Of a stretch of DNA of 64,000 nucleotides, positions 34,040 to 42,434 are shown piece after piece. Position numbers and translations under genes: made by a program. The stretch's first letter is position 1; the number at the start of each line of letters is the position of its first letter. Below the pieces are notes generated by a model. That model saw only the letters and a list, made by a program, of their open reading frames with translations, made no database searches and was not told where the DNA came from. Source of the stretch: Microbacterium sp. TPD7012 (lineage in GTDB: Bacteria; Actinomycetota; Actinomycetes; Actinomycetales; Microbacteriaceae); contig NZ_QDFV01000004.1 of the NCBI RefSeq assembly GCF_003075395.1, forward strand, positions 423,251 through 487,250, written 5' to 3'.

Positions 34040-34492
34040 ATGAGCGCCTGGAACGTCCAACAGCAAGATGCCTTCGAGCGAGCCTTCGACAAGCTCCCTC
34101 AGTATGAGCAGGCTGTCATGGTCGCTGCCATCGAGAAGGTGCTTGGGGTACTCGGGCATGAAGTGTGTGCTACTGAGTGGGGCAAGAACCTGGGTGAAGG
34201 GCTCTACGAGTTCCGAGTCAGGAAATCTCTCCGCGCGATCCACGACGAATTTAAAGAGAACGGCGTAGATCTCCCAGCACTTCCGCCCGGCTCCGACCGC
34301 GGCGTGCTGCTGCGAGCGTTCTTCACGGTCCACGGTGATCGCATCGTGCTCCTGCTCCACATCTATGACAAAAAGCGTGATCCTTCGGAGAAGCGTCAGC
34401 AAAGAGAGATCAAGCGAGCGAGGAAGCTTCTCAAGGCCTGGCTTGAAGAGGAAAAGCGCAAGGCGGCGCTCGAGAGGAAAGGCCGTGCTTGA
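34040..34492 (+). CDS. HigB/Gp49-like toxin of a toxin-antitoxin pair
   Basis: The 150-residue RelE/HigB-fold protein has the strings LGVLGHEVCATEWGKNLGEG, LYEFRVRKSLRAIHDE and VLLHIYDKKRDPSEKRQQRE, characteristic of phage-derived Gp49-like toxins that cleave mRNA on ribosomes. A Lys/Arg/Glu-rich tail extends the usual length. The toxin precedes the antitoxin, the HigBA order. It may stabilise the prophage or protect against other phages. Confidence 0.8.
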   Translation: MSAWNVQQQDAFERAFDKLPQYEQAVMVAAIEKVLGVLGHEVCATEWGKNLGEGLYEFRVRKSLRAIHDEFKENGVDLPALPPGSDRGVLLRAFFTVHGDRIVLLLHIYDKKRDPSEKRQQREIKRARKLLKAWLEEEKRKAALERKGRA

Positions 34493-34518
34493 GTCTATGT
34501 CTTTTAAGACATAGACTC
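34491..34518. promoter_or_regulatory. 28-bp palindrome between toxin and antitoxin genes
   Basis: GAGTCTATGTCTT and its complement are separated by TT: 13-bp perfect arms starting inside the toxin stop codon. It could be an operator for the HTH antitoxin or an attenuator that sets the toxin/antitoxin ratio. Confidence 0.5.
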
Positions 34519-34547
34519 GTACTCATCTAGTGGCTGAGAGGAAGATC

Positions 34548-34862
34548 ATGAGCCGGTCGTTCGCAGAGTTCGCCGCCGAGAAGAAGGCCGAGTGGAGCGA
34601 CGATGCGCGGGCAGTTTACGACGCCGCCGCCGAAGCCTTTGAGTTCGAGATGGCTGAGCGTGTGCGCCTCGGCGCGCTACTCAAGCTTGCCCGGGAAAAC
34701 CGAGCGCTATCGCAGCCAGCCCTGGCTGCGCGGGCGGATGTCCAGCAAGCGGAGATCAGCCGAATCGAGCGCGGGCTCAGTAACCCCACCGAGTCAACCA
34801 TCATTCGGTTGACAAAGGCTCTTGACGTACGACTTGTTCTTGAGGACGCGGTATCCGCATAG
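34548..34862 (+). CDS. HigA/XRE-type antitoxin
   Basis: The 104-residue protein has a C-terminal XRE helix-turn-helix (LGALLKLARENRALSQPALA, RADVQQAEISRIERGLSNPT) that should bind the operator, and a helical N-terminus that would neutralise the toxin. The ATG at 34548 follows AGAGGAAG; a GTG at 34530 is an alternative. Confidence 0.8.
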   Translation: MSRSFAEFAAEKKAEWSDDARAVYDAAAEAFEFEMAERVRLGALLKLARENRALSQPALAARADVQQAEISRIERGLSNPTESTIIRLTKALDVRLVLEDAVSA

Positions 34863-34919
34863 CATCCTCGTCAACTTAGACAGTACCCATGGCCCGTCGA
34901 GCGCCTAAGGGTGCGTTGA

Positions 34920-35183
34920 TCACTGGTACGTGCGGTGAACCTGCCAGCCGTCTATGCCCTTGTGGACGTCGAAAACGAGTGACATTCCGTCCTCGTCCGT
35001 CCCTTGGAATCGCCACCCGTAGAGGCCCGTGTGAGCCTCCTCGAGCGGCACAGTCCACGAGGAGTGTCGGAGTCGCGTGGGGGCGTCTGTGACGCGCCAT
35101 CGTCGGCCGGCGTAGACCATCTGCGTGGGGATGTCGTTGACCATCCATATGGTTGCTGCTTGTTCGATGTTTGGCGTGCTCAT
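34920..35183 (-). CDS. hypothetical protein, conserved-looking
   Basis: The 87-residue protein has several aromatic residues and strand-like stretches (PTQMVYAGRRWRVTD, HTGLYGWRFQGTDEDG, FDVHKGIDGWQVHRTY). I cannot name the family. Codon use is like that of neighbouring genes. Lone gene in the accessory zone. Confidence 0.6.
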   Translation of the reverse strand: MSTPNIEQAATIWMVNDIPTQMVYAGRRWRVTDAPTRLRHSSWTVPLEEAHTGLYGWRFQGTDEDGMSLVFDVHKGIDGWQVHRTYQ

Positions 35184-35253
35184 GGGTTAAGACCATAGAA
35201 CGGATGTTCGAAACTTGCTACCTTCGAGTGAAGGCCGGAGGGAGGAAGCCGGC

Positions 35254-35580
35254 GTGGGGAATCCGGGTGAGCGACTGCGAGCGACGTACGACATGCGGTC
35301 GGCTGAGTCTGCGATCAAGTCGGCCGCGCGTTCCGGACCGCTGCAGTCGCTCACCGATCGCGAACTCGATGTGCGCAACCAACCCGTCACGGTGTATCCA
35401 CACGCCCTACAGTGTCGCGTGAAGGCCTGGATGCGGTTCGGTCCGGAGTCGATCCGCGTCGATGCGAAGTTGATGCGATCGACACCTCTGGCGGCTGGGA
35501 TCCAGTTCCGCGCTGGCGGCGATCGCTATCGATGTTGGGTGTGGGGCAACGCGGTCACATTGGACGAGCCGGACTCCTAG
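35254..35580 (+). CDS. hypothetical protein
   Basis: The 108-residue protein looks like a small beta barrel (TVYPHALQCRVKAWMRFG, AAGIQFRAGGDRYRCWVWGN). The start is GTG at 35254 behind GGAGGAAG. No known domain. A 9-bp hairpin follows the stop directly. Confidence 0.6.
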   Translation: MGNPGERLRATYDMRSAESAIKSAARSGPLQSLTDRELDVRNQPVTVYPHALQCRVKAWMRFGPESIRVDAKLMRSTPLAAGIQFRAGGDRYRCWVWGNAVTLDEPDS

Positions 35581-35601
35581 GGTCTCCACACGGTGGAGAC
35601 C
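35581..35601 (+). terminator. hairpin after the hypothetical gene
   Basis: GGTCTCCAC-ACG-GTGGAGACC starts at the base after the stop codon. There is no U-tract. Confidence 0.5.
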
Positions 35602-35621
35602 CGTGGTTCCAACGGACCATT

Positions 35622-35746
35622 TTGTCGGAGTCGACAAGATGATCAAGCTCTCCACGCGGCTGCGTCTTGTTGGGACCAACAACTCGTCGCTACGGACCTA
35701 GAGGTGCTACAGGAAGGTGATGATTTCGTGACGTCACGCAATCATC
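35622..35746. promoter_or_regulatory. cluster of three palindromes, candidate operators
   Basis: TTGTCG-GAGT-CGACAA (35622-35637) and TTGTTGG-GA-CCAACAA (35667-35682) are 16-bp palindromes sharing TTGT, GG and ACAA at equal positions, 45 bp apart. A 28-bp palindrome around CGTGACGTCACG follows at 35719-35746. They sit in a 212-bp gap between converging genes. Confidence 0.45.
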
Positions 35747-35792
35747 TCGGGACCATATTCGTGGGGTCGCGAAGACGATCGGCTGCGTCCGC

Positions 35793-36002
35793 TCAGCGGC
35801 GGTGGTCTTCACGTTCCCTGTACGGTTCAGCGCGCCGTCTTCCGTCTTTGCCATCGTCGACCCAGCGCGTGTGAGCGCGCAGACCGTGGAACACGCCCAA
35901 GCGGATGACTAGGTAGCTCAGAAGGAGGGCGACGAAGGCTCCCAGCGCCCAGACGAGGATGCTGATGATCCAGGTGATCGCGACCGCGGATTCGATATCC
36001 AT
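35793..36002 (-). CDS. small single-pass membrane protein
   Basis: The 69-residue protein begins MDIESAVAITWIISILVWAL and continues hydrophobic to about residue 38, followed by a charged cytoplasmic tail. Function unknown. In an accessory prophage zone, superinfection exclusion is a possible role for such proteins, but nothing in the sequence proves it. Confidence 0.6.
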   Translation of the reverse strand: MDIESAVAITWIISILVWALGAFVALLLSYLVIRLGVFHGLRAHTRWVDDGKDGRRRAEPYREREDHRR

Positions 36003-36197
36003 GACTCGAACCTAGCCAGATTTCGGTCGTCGGCTACGCGATCTCGATATGCGTGGCTCGCATGGCTGACCGACCAGCGACATGAGCGTTTGAGGGGAAG
36101 AGGGCGAGAGCTTTGTCGTGAGGCATCGCTAGGGTCACGGTGAACGTCCAGCCGCCTTGGCTGTGCGTACGCGATCAAAGCTACCGAGGAGAGTCCC

Positions 36198-38261
36198 TTG
36201 CCTACGATCATCCCCGCACCGCCCACTGCATCATCTGAGAATGCCGCCCGCACCCAGTTCGACGAGGCCGTTCGAACCCGACTGAACGAAGAGCTGTCAG
36301 CGGAGGCGCTCGGCGTCTTCTCCGCCGCGGACTATGGAGCCGATCCTTCCGCGACCTGGCAGGTGAACCGTGATGCCTTTCAGGCCGCAAACAACGCGGC
36401 GGTCTCCGCTGGGGGTGGACGTGTAACGGCGCCGGCGGGGGTGTATCTCGCGAAGGGCATCTTCTTGGATTCGCGTGTGGTATTCGACCTCCCCGGGGTG
36501 ACACTCCAGTCGCCTGATGGCCTGGTACCGAACGTGATCACGACCCGGCTCACGTCGCGCACCGCCTGGGTGGCGAAGGGCTCGAGGGATGTCACCGTGA
36601 CTGCTGGCGGGATAGCCGGGATCGAGATCGGTAGCCGTGTGGCAGTGTTCGCTGCGGGTGGAATTCTTGACTCGCAGCAGAGCTTGCTATCAACGGCCGT
36701 GGACGCATCGAGCACAGTCCTCGCGTTGACGAATGTGACTGGCCTCTCGGTGACGGGCACCTTGATCATCGACGATGAACTGATCTCCTACACGGGGCGC
36801 TCCGGCAGCACTCTGACAGGGGTCACACGCGGCGCATACGGCACGACCGCTGCATCCCACACGGCGACAGCACCCATCGGCATCGCCCGTCGACTGTACG
36901 CAACCGTGGTCGCGATCTCCGGCGATGTTCTCACCCTCGACCGGCCAGCGCTATCAACTGCTACTGATGTCGCTATCGCCTTCGGAACGGTGAAGTCGGG
37001 CATCATCGGCTTCCCGACCATCGATGGCAACAAGCCGATCAACGGAGCCCCTTCGAGCGTGTATGCGGTCCTGGTACAGCTCGCCGCTTGGGGCGAGTAC
37101 GACCTCCGCATCGTGAACGGAGAAACCGGCGGGATGATGTTCTCCCGCGGCTCTGCCTACAACTTCGGACGCCGCATCCACCTCCACGACAGTTCTGTAC
37201 CAGCGGCGTCCAAGGGCTCAGCTTTCTGGCTGTACCAGGGCTGCGAGCAGAACCACTTCGAGAACATCACAGTGACCGGCCACTCATGGGTGGGTGTCTA
37301 CCTGGATGACCGAACTTCCATCAACGAGGAAGGGTGGGATGCCCCGAACTCGTACAACACCTTCGTGACGATCAATATCGACGTCACGCAATCCGCGACT
37401 GGTGTACTCAACGTCGTTTCTGGTCGATACAACCGCTTCCTCGGCGGGCGTCTGAAATCGCCGAAGATCGGCATCAACTGCTCCAACAACAGCCAGGGAT
37501 CCGCAGCGGGGCAGGGCTCGGTGGGCAACGAGTTCACCAGTTACACGCTCAACGTCGGAGAAACGCCCTACACGATCAGCGCGTCGGGGAACCTCCTCCA
37601 CGATTGCTTCGTGGAAGCGTCACACCAGTCCTTCCCGGGAACGGCTGCTCCTGGGAATACGGTTTACGCCGTGAGTCCTGCACCGGGCGTCGCACCGCTC
37701 ATGGCCGCTGCCTACCGGCTCAACATGCTTCCGAAATCACGACTCGACACCTGGGACGGGTGGACCATCCTCCCCGCAGCAGGCACGGGCGGTCCGAACG
37801 GTGTCATCGACCTGTCTGACACCGCCACAACCTTCAACCCGATCGTCTACAACACCACTCCGATCCCCGTCGGACCAGGAGTTCCCTTGACCGCTTCGGT
37901 AGAGGTCACGGTCCCGGCGGGCTACCCAGCGGTCAGCCTTGCGGCCGTGGTTCTCGGATACCGCAACATCTCATCCACAGCTGCGGTGACAAACTCGGTT
38001 GTCGGCCCCATCACGGCAATCAATCCGGGCGAGACGAAGCGACTGACCGCGGTGATCCCCGTCACCGCCGCACTCACGGAGGGCGCACGCGTTCAGATCC
38101 AGCTCCGGTCCGCGGCCGCTACTGGTCGACGCATCATCGTGAGCCCCGCACCCGTGCTGGAGAAGAACACCACGCAACCCGGGCAGGGATTCAACGGCGA
38201 CACGGCAGGCGCGCTCTGGGTAGGGGAACCAGATAACTCCGCTTCAGTTCTGTTCGCATGA
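36198..38261 (+). CDS. beta-helical tail spike / depolymerase-like protein, plus strand
   Basis: The 687-residue protein has an N-terminal helix, then a pectate-lyase-like right-handed beta helix (YGADPSATWQVNRDAFQAAN is the canonical start; GSAFWLYQGCEQNHFENITV lies in the core) and a C-terminal beta-sandwich (about 520-687). It should recognise or cleave host surface glycans. It is a clear paralogue of the spike at 38.8-40.8 kb but lies on the opposite strand, outside the late operon. The start is TTG behind GAGGAGAG. Confidence 0.8.
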   Translation: MPTIIPAPPTASSENAARTQFDEAVRTRLNEELSAEALGVFSAADYGADPSATWQVNRDAFQAANNAAVSAGGGRVTAPAGVYLAKGIFLDSRVVFDLPGVTLQSPDGLVPNVITTRLTSRTAWVAKGSRDVTVTAGGIAGIEIGSRVAVFAAGGILDSQQSLLSTAVDASSTVLALTNVTGLSVTGTLIIDDELISYTGRSGSTLTGVTRGAYGTTAASHTATAPIGIARRLYATVVAISGDVLTLDRPALSTATDVAIAFGTVKSGIIGFPTIDGNKPINGAPSSVYAVLVQLAAWGEYDLRIVNGETGGMMFSRGSAYNFGRRIHLHDSSVPAASKGSAFWLYQGCEQNHFENITVTGHSWVGVYLDDRTSINEEGWDAPNSYNTFVTINIDVTQSATGVLNVVSGRYNRFLGGRLKSPKIGINCSNNSQGSAAGQGSVGNEFTSYTLNVGETPYTISASGNLLHDCFVEASHQSFPGTAAPGNTVYAVSPAPGVAPLMAAAYRLNMLPKSRLDTWDGWTILPAAGTGGPNGVIDLSDTATTFNPIVYNTTPIPVGPGVPLTASVEVTVPAGYPAVSLAAVVLGYRNISSTAAVTNSVVGPITAINPGETKRLTAVIPVTAALTEGARVQIQLRSAAATGRRIIVSPAPVLEKNTTQPGQGFNGDTAGALWVGEPDNSASVLFA

Positions 38262-38390
38262 GGCCGCGGGGCCGTTCTCGACTGTCATCACAGTGAAGAG
38301 AGTTCGCGTTCCACGCGGCGTCCAGGGCGTCGTTCAACGATAGGCCGTGCGGTCAACGATTGATGAGCGCGTCCAATCAACGACGAATGA

Positions 38391-38422
38391 CCCCCACCCA
38401 GCCCGGGGAGGCTGAGTGGGGG
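38391..38422. terminator. bidirectional terminator
   Basis: A 13-bp stem with one mismatch (CCCCCACCCAGCC with GGCTGAGTGGGGG, 6-nt loop) is followed by CCTTTGC. It separates the plus-strand spike from the minus-strand late operon. Confidence 0.75.
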
Positions 38423-38443
38423 CCTTTGCGGCGACGCGAGTCT

Positions 38444-38758
38444 CTATCGAGAGAACTCCAGAATGACCTTCTCGGGATCCATCCCAGCCTCGACCGACAC
38501 TTGATCGATAATCTGCGCCGCCAGGCGTGCGACGGCGAAAGTGATGCCTTGGGCGTTCAGGCCGGGTTGATTACCGTCGACCGCCTGAATAATCTCCGCA
38601 TACTTCGCGGCGAAATTTCTATTCGCCTCCGTGTTCGCCTCCGTGTTCGCCTCACTGCCGACTATCGTTCGCGAATGGTCCAGCGCAGCTCGCAGAAGAT
38701 CCGGCACGCGCGAGTTAACTTCCTGGGCGAGTCGCATCCTCGGATCGGATCGGTCCAT
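38444..38758 (-). CDS. hypothetical protein with EANT repeats
   Basis: The 104-residue mainly helical acidic protein contains EANTEANTEANR, encoded by 12-bp tandem repeats (near 38630-38655). Such in-frame repeats can expand or contract. Last gene of the late operon, next to the tail spike; it could be a spike-associated protein or chaperone, but I recognise no family. Confidence 0.55.
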   Translation of the reverse strand: MDRSDPRMRLAQEVNSRVPDLLRAALDHSRTIVGSEANTEANTEANRNFAAKYAEIIQAVDGNQPGLNAQGITFAVARLAAQIIDQVSVEAGMDPEKVILEFSR

Positions 38759-38797
38759 CGTTTCTCCTTCGCTTGCTCCGAAACCTGAACGTACCGG

Positions 38798-40753
38798 CTA
38801 CGCGAGCAGCCCCAACGTTCGCAGCTTCGTCCTCAGGTCATTCACTAGCGTGATCGTACTAGCCAGGTCCGACGCGTTCGCGGGCGGAGCGGCGGGCTGA
38901 GTGACTGGCGTCGCTCCGAAGAAGCCGAGCTTCTGACCGGCGTTGGCGCCGATCTTCGTGCCAGCCGCGCCCCCGGCCGTAAGGTTCACCCCATCAGCCA
39001 AGCGCGCCTCGGTCGGGAACAGTCGCAGCACGCCGGCGCCTCCGACTGCGAGGCCGAGTTGGTCGGCACCGTCGGAGTAGACGCCCGTGTTCGGGTCGCC
39101 CTGGAAGGCGTAGCCTGCCGTGCCGGCACCGCTCACGGGTGCGGCGGATCGGGTGGCCGGAGCCCCGCCGACCGCGACAGAGGTGGCGTAGACCATGTTC
39201 TCGCCCGTGTTGGTTCCGAGGGCAGATGCGGTAGCCGCAACGGTCGTGTCATGCAGGTTGTTGCCGGGTGCGAACAGGGTCCATCCCTGCAGTACGTCCA
39301 AGTAGAATCCGCCGACGTCGTTGCCGAACGTGGGGGGCTTGGAACCGTCCGCGGTGACACCTTGCGAGTTCTGCGACATGTTGATGCCGACGTTCGGAGA
39401 CTTGATCGAACCCCCGAGGAACCGGTTGTGGCTCGAGCCGACGATGTTGAGCACGGCGGTCCCGGACCCGACGACGTCGACGGTGGTGTTGGTGAACACG
39501 TTCGCGATGTTTGGCGCGTCCCAGTCCTCGGCGGTCGTGGTCCGATCGTCGAGGTACACGGCGACCCACGCGCGCCCCGTGACCGAGAGGCCCATGACGT
39601 TGTTGCGGACGCATCCCTGATACAGCCAGAACGCGGAGCCCTTCGACACTGCGGGGATGCCGCAGTTGTGGAGCGTGACGCCACGGATCAGGTTGTCGGC
39701 CGCGCCCCGGGTGAGGATGATCCCGCCCTGGTCGCCGTTCTCGACGCGGGTGCCGACGATCTCGGAAAGCCGGGTGAGGGGCCAGTAGATCGCGTACGTG
39801 GACGCAGCGGCACCAGTCGGCTCCGCGTTCCCGTCGATTTTCCCACCCGTGATCTTCACGTTCACCGCGCCAACCGACACCTGAGCGTCGGTCACGCCGA
39901 GAACGGCGGGCCGGTCGATCGTCAGCGTGGTCCCGGCGATGGCCGTTACCGTAGCGTAGAAGCGGCGAGCGACGCCGATGTTTTCAGCCGTGGTGTGGGC
40001 GACTGCGGTGGAGCCGAACGCGCCACGAGTGACGCCCGACAGCATGGCACCGGATCGACCAGTGAAGCTGATGAGCTCTGTCCCGACCTGCAGGACGCCC
40101 GCGGTGTTTAGGCCGGTGACTGACACCAGCTGGATGCCACTTGTCTGGCTGCTGGTGATGTCCGCGGAGAGACGGGTGAACTGCGTATCGAGGATGCCGC
40201 CCGCGCCCTGAACGGCAACCCGTGCGCCCTCCGCGATTCCAGCCGTCGAGGCGACTGTTACCGCTGTGCCACCCGTGGCGACGGACCCGGTCACGTCGAC
40301 CTGGCGAGAACTGAGCACGTTCGGCGGCAGACCGTCCGGACTCTTGATAGTGACTCCCGGAAGGAAGAACTCGACGTTCGAGTCCTGCACGATCCCCTTC
40401 GCGAGATACTCTCCGCGGCGTGCGGTGACCCGACCGCCGCCCGCTGCAACGGCAGCGTCGTTGGCAGCCTGGAACGCGTCACGATTCACTTGCCAAGTCG
40501 CGGCCGGATCCGCGCCGTATGCGTTCGCGGAGAAACCGATCACGGCCGCAAGAGCGGCGTCACCAACCGCGCGACGCGTGTCCGTCTCCGCAGCCACGTA
40601 CGCGGCGACGGCCTCCTGAGCAGGAACCGCGTTCACTCCAGGGATTCCTGGCGCGCCCGGGTCGCCTGCGTTCCCCTTGTCACCCTTCTCGCCTTTATCG
40701 CCGCGACTGCCCTTGAACGAGCCGAGGCGTGTGACGCCAACAGGAAGTGCCAT
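38798..40753 (-). CDS. beta-helical tail spike with collagen-like neck
   Basis: The 651-residue protein begins with a short head, a Gly-X-Y stretch (GDKGEKGDKGNAGDPGAPG, about residues 17-37) that probably forms a trimeric neck, then a helix and a right-handed beta helix starting NAYGADPAATWQVNRDAFQA. Core strings such as GSAFWLYQGCVRNNVMGLSV match the plus-strand paralogue. The C-terminal domain differs and is shorter. Receptor binding or depolymerase role inferred. RBS AAGGAG; the start at 40753 was chosen accordingly. It lies downstream of the lysis genes. Confidence 0.85.
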   Translation of the reverse strand: MALPVGVTRLGSFKGSRGDKGEKGDKGNAGDPGAPGIPGVNAVPAQEAVAAYVAAETDTRRAVGDAALAAVIGFSANAYGADPAATWQVNRDAFQAANDAAVAAGGGRVTARRGEYLAKGIVQDSNVEFFLPGVTIKSPDGLPPNVLSSRQVDVTGSVATGGTAVTVASTAGIAEGARVAVQGAGGILDTQFTRLSADITSSQTSGIQLVSVTGLNTAGVLQVGTELISFTGRSGAMLSGVTRGAFGSTAVAHTTAENIGVARRFYATVTAIAGTTLTIDRPAVLGVTDAQVSVGAVNVKITGGKIDGNAEPTGAAASTYAIYWPLTRLSEIVGTRVENGDQGGIILTRGAADNLIRGVTLHNCGIPAVSKGSAFWLYQGCVRNNVMGLSVTGRAWVAVYLDDRTTTAEDWDAPNIANVFTNTTVDVVGSGTAVLNIVGSSHNRFLGGSIKSPNVGINMSQNSQGVTADGSKPPTFGNDVGGFYLDVLQGWTLFAPGNNLHDTTVAATASALGTNTGENMVYATSVAVGGAPATRSAAPVSGAGTAGYAFQGDPNTGVYSDGADQLGLAVGGAGVLRLFPTEARLADGVNLTAGGAAGTKIGANAGQKLGFFGATPVTQPAAPPANASDLASTITLVNDLRTKLRTLGLLA

Positions 40754-40755
40754 GG

Positions 40756-41211
40756 TTACTCCTTCACTCCCCACTCATTCGGGGGTGTCATGTCGACGTA
40801 AAGACCAGAAGGGACAGGGTCCGCGGGCCACGGTGGACCGACCCAGACCGCCAGCAGCGATCCGCCGTTCATGCCGCCGACGTTCCCGCCGCCAGCAACC
40901 GCGGTGAACTTCCATACGTCCGTGCCAGCGTGATACGTGCCATCGATCGTCTGCCCGAACCGGGCGACCTCGATGATGTAGCCCACCCCAGAACGTCCAC
41001 CGGCTGTCGGCGTGAGGTCTCCCGAGGGGATGAGGTTCATTGTGAACGCGCCTGTAACCGGGTCCACTGCCACCGGCACCGGCACGTCTGAGATCAGGCC
41101 GTCCGGACCAAATGCCTCAACCTCCGGATGCACGGCCATGCGTGGCATGAGGGGTGTCAGAACGCCCAAGCCGATGTCAGCCAGGGTTCCCGTGTATGCG
41201 TAGGTGGGCAT
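40756..41211 (-). CDS. phage protein, probable tail-tip or neck component
   Basis: This 151-residue beta-rich protein reads MPTYAYTGTLADIGLGVLTP with FTMNLIPSGDLTPTAGG; it resembles small beta-sandwich proteins encoded next to actinophage spikes. Its stop nearly touches the spike RBS, so the two are coupled. No catalytic motif. RBS AGGAGT. Confidence 0.65.
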   Translation of the reverse strand: MPTYAYTGTLADIGLGVLTPLMPRMAVHPEVEAFGPDGLISDVPVPVAVDPVTGAFTMNLIPSGDLTPTAGGRSGVGYIIEVARFGQTIDGTYHAGTDVWKFTAVAGGGNVGGMNGGSLLAVWVGPPWPADPVPSGLYVDMTPPNEWGVKE

Positions 41212-41219
41212 GGGTACTC

Positions 41220-41585
41220 CTACTTGTTGACTCGGGAAGCTGCCGCCTGAATGCTCGCCTCACGCTCAGAAGGCGTCGCGTCGATCAGGGAAGTCAGGAT
41301 CTCGTCACGATCGGGACCGCCAACCGGAATCAGAACAGGTTCCGTTGCGTCGTAGACGGGCGGCTTCGCGAGACCGAGGAGCCAGCCGAACTTCGGGGAC
41401 ACGTACAGCTCGAACAGCCGAACCGCGAGGTAGTACACGCCGGCGAACGCACCGCCGACAGCGAGAGTCAGCGCCGTCTCGAACTCAGGATCGAGCGCGA
41501 TGCCAGCCGTGGTGAACCATGCCAGCACAGCGCCGACCACGATGGGCGTGAAGGTTCGGACGAGAGAGTCGAACAGGGTCTTCAT
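41220..41585 (-). CDS. holin-like membrane protein
   Basis: The 121-residue protein has two hydrophobic segments (about 12-30 and 38-60) and a soluble C-terminal half, like many actinophage holins. It lies in the lysis cassette together with three other small membrane proteins and the endolysin. RBS AAGGAG. Which of these membrane proteins forms the lethal pore cannot be told from sequence. Confidence 0.6.
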   Translation of the reverse strand: MKTLFDSLVRTFTPIVVGAVLAWFTTAGIALDPEFETALTLAVGGAFAGVYYLAVRLFELYVSPKFGWLLGLAKPPVYDATEPVLIPVGGPDRDEILTSLIDATPSEREASIQAAASRVNK

Positions 41586-41606
41586 GGGGTTACTCCTTGG
41601 GGGTTG

Positions 41607-41951
41607 TTACTGATTGCGGATCGCGCGCTCTCCGGGGAGCTGCAGATGCCGCTGGTAGATGTGGACGACCCACGCGAGAACGACGAGCGTCAGGTACAGT
41701 GCGAACGCCACCCACTCGCGACCAGGGAAGCCGCCCGTGAACCGGACTAGGCCGATGAACCCGACCGTGAAGATCAGCCCCACCTTCTGGGCCAGAAGCA
41801 TCCGAGTGATGGGGGTGAGAGAACGGATTCGAACCAGCTTCCGAAGCCAGCGCGCGCCCGGGACAGGTGTCGTCACCTGGTAGAACACGAAACGGATCAG
41901 AGGGATGATCCACGACAGCAGGACGATCAGGATCAGGTCATCGATGCTCAT
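41607..41951 (-). CDS. small phage membrane protein
   Basis: The 114-residue protein has three hydrophobic segments (about 3-25, 50-70, 78-97) separated by a basic loop (WLRKLVRIRSLTPITRMLL). It lies between holin-like genes. The start overlaps the previous stop (TGATG). A lysis or membrane role is likely but unproven. Confidence 0.65.
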   Translation of the reverse strand: MSIDDLILIVLLSWIIPLIRFVFYQVTTPVPGARWLRKLVRIRSLTPITRMLLAQKVGLIFTVGFIGLVRFTGGFPGREWVAFALYLTLVVLAWVVHIYQRHLQLPGERAIRNQ

Positions 41952-42148
41952 CAGGCTCCCCTCCATGCGGCTTCTACCCGCTCGCCAATGTGATTGACGA
42001 CACCGTGCTCGTGCATGCGCCCCGCCAGTTGCGAGATCTCCACGGTTCGAGCTCGTGCCGTATCCAATGACGCCTGCGCGTCTTTCTGCGCCGCCTCAGC
42101 GGCATCCCAGTCAGCGCCGACGATCTTTCGGAACAGTCGTTTCAGCAT
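41951..42148 (-). CDS. small helical phage protein
   Basis: This 65-residue, charged, helical protein (MLKRLFRKIVGADWDAAEAA, then QKDAQASLDTARARTVEISQ) has an amphipathic basic N-terminus and a coiled-coil-like middle. It overlaps both neighbours in the lysis cassette. Possibly a holin regulator (antiholin or spanin-like factor). Confidence 0.6.
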   Translation of the reverse strand: MLKRLFRKIVGADWDAAEAAQKDAQASLDTARARTVEISQLAGRMHEHGVVNHIGERVEAAWRGA

Positions 42149-42401
42149 CCGAGTCACCCCCCTTCAAGGGGAGAGCATCAAGAACACGGGCAGACACGGT
42201 GGTCGAACTCGCGAGGAGAGTGATCTGCTTCTCTTTCTCGCGCCCCGATGCCTGCTCCGTGAAGTACGCGTTCTTCCACGCGTCAGCCACACTCTTCGGC
42301 ACCAGTCGACCCGTGAGGATCAGAATGACGACGATGGTGAGCAAGGCCGTTGCGCCGATGTCGCGAATGTTCGCATCAGCGAAGAGGGACACGATGTCCA
42401 T
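42111..42401 (-). CDS. single-pass holin-like protein
   Basis: The 96-residue protein has a short periplasmic N-terminus, one hydrophobic segment (about 14-33, ATALLTIVVILILTGRLV) and a long charged cytoplasmic tail. Such one-helix proteins sit beside endolysins in many actinophages. It overlaps the next gene by 38 bp. Confidence 0.6.
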   Translation of the reverse strand: MDIVSLFADANIRDIGATALLTIVVILILTGRLVPKSVADAWKNAYFTEQASGREKEKQITLLASSTTVSARVLDALPLKGGDSDAETTVPKDRRR

Positions 42402-42434
42402 GTTGGCCCCCTCCCCGCTTTGCCTTCGCGCGCA

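Noticed and set aside
38630..38660. CRISPR-like repeats
   Set aside because: Only short 12-bp tandem units inside a coding frame, without spacers.
36198..40753. Invertible tail-spike switch
   Set aside because: The paralogues differ throughout at DNA level, and no invertase gene or matching inverted recombination sites are visible.
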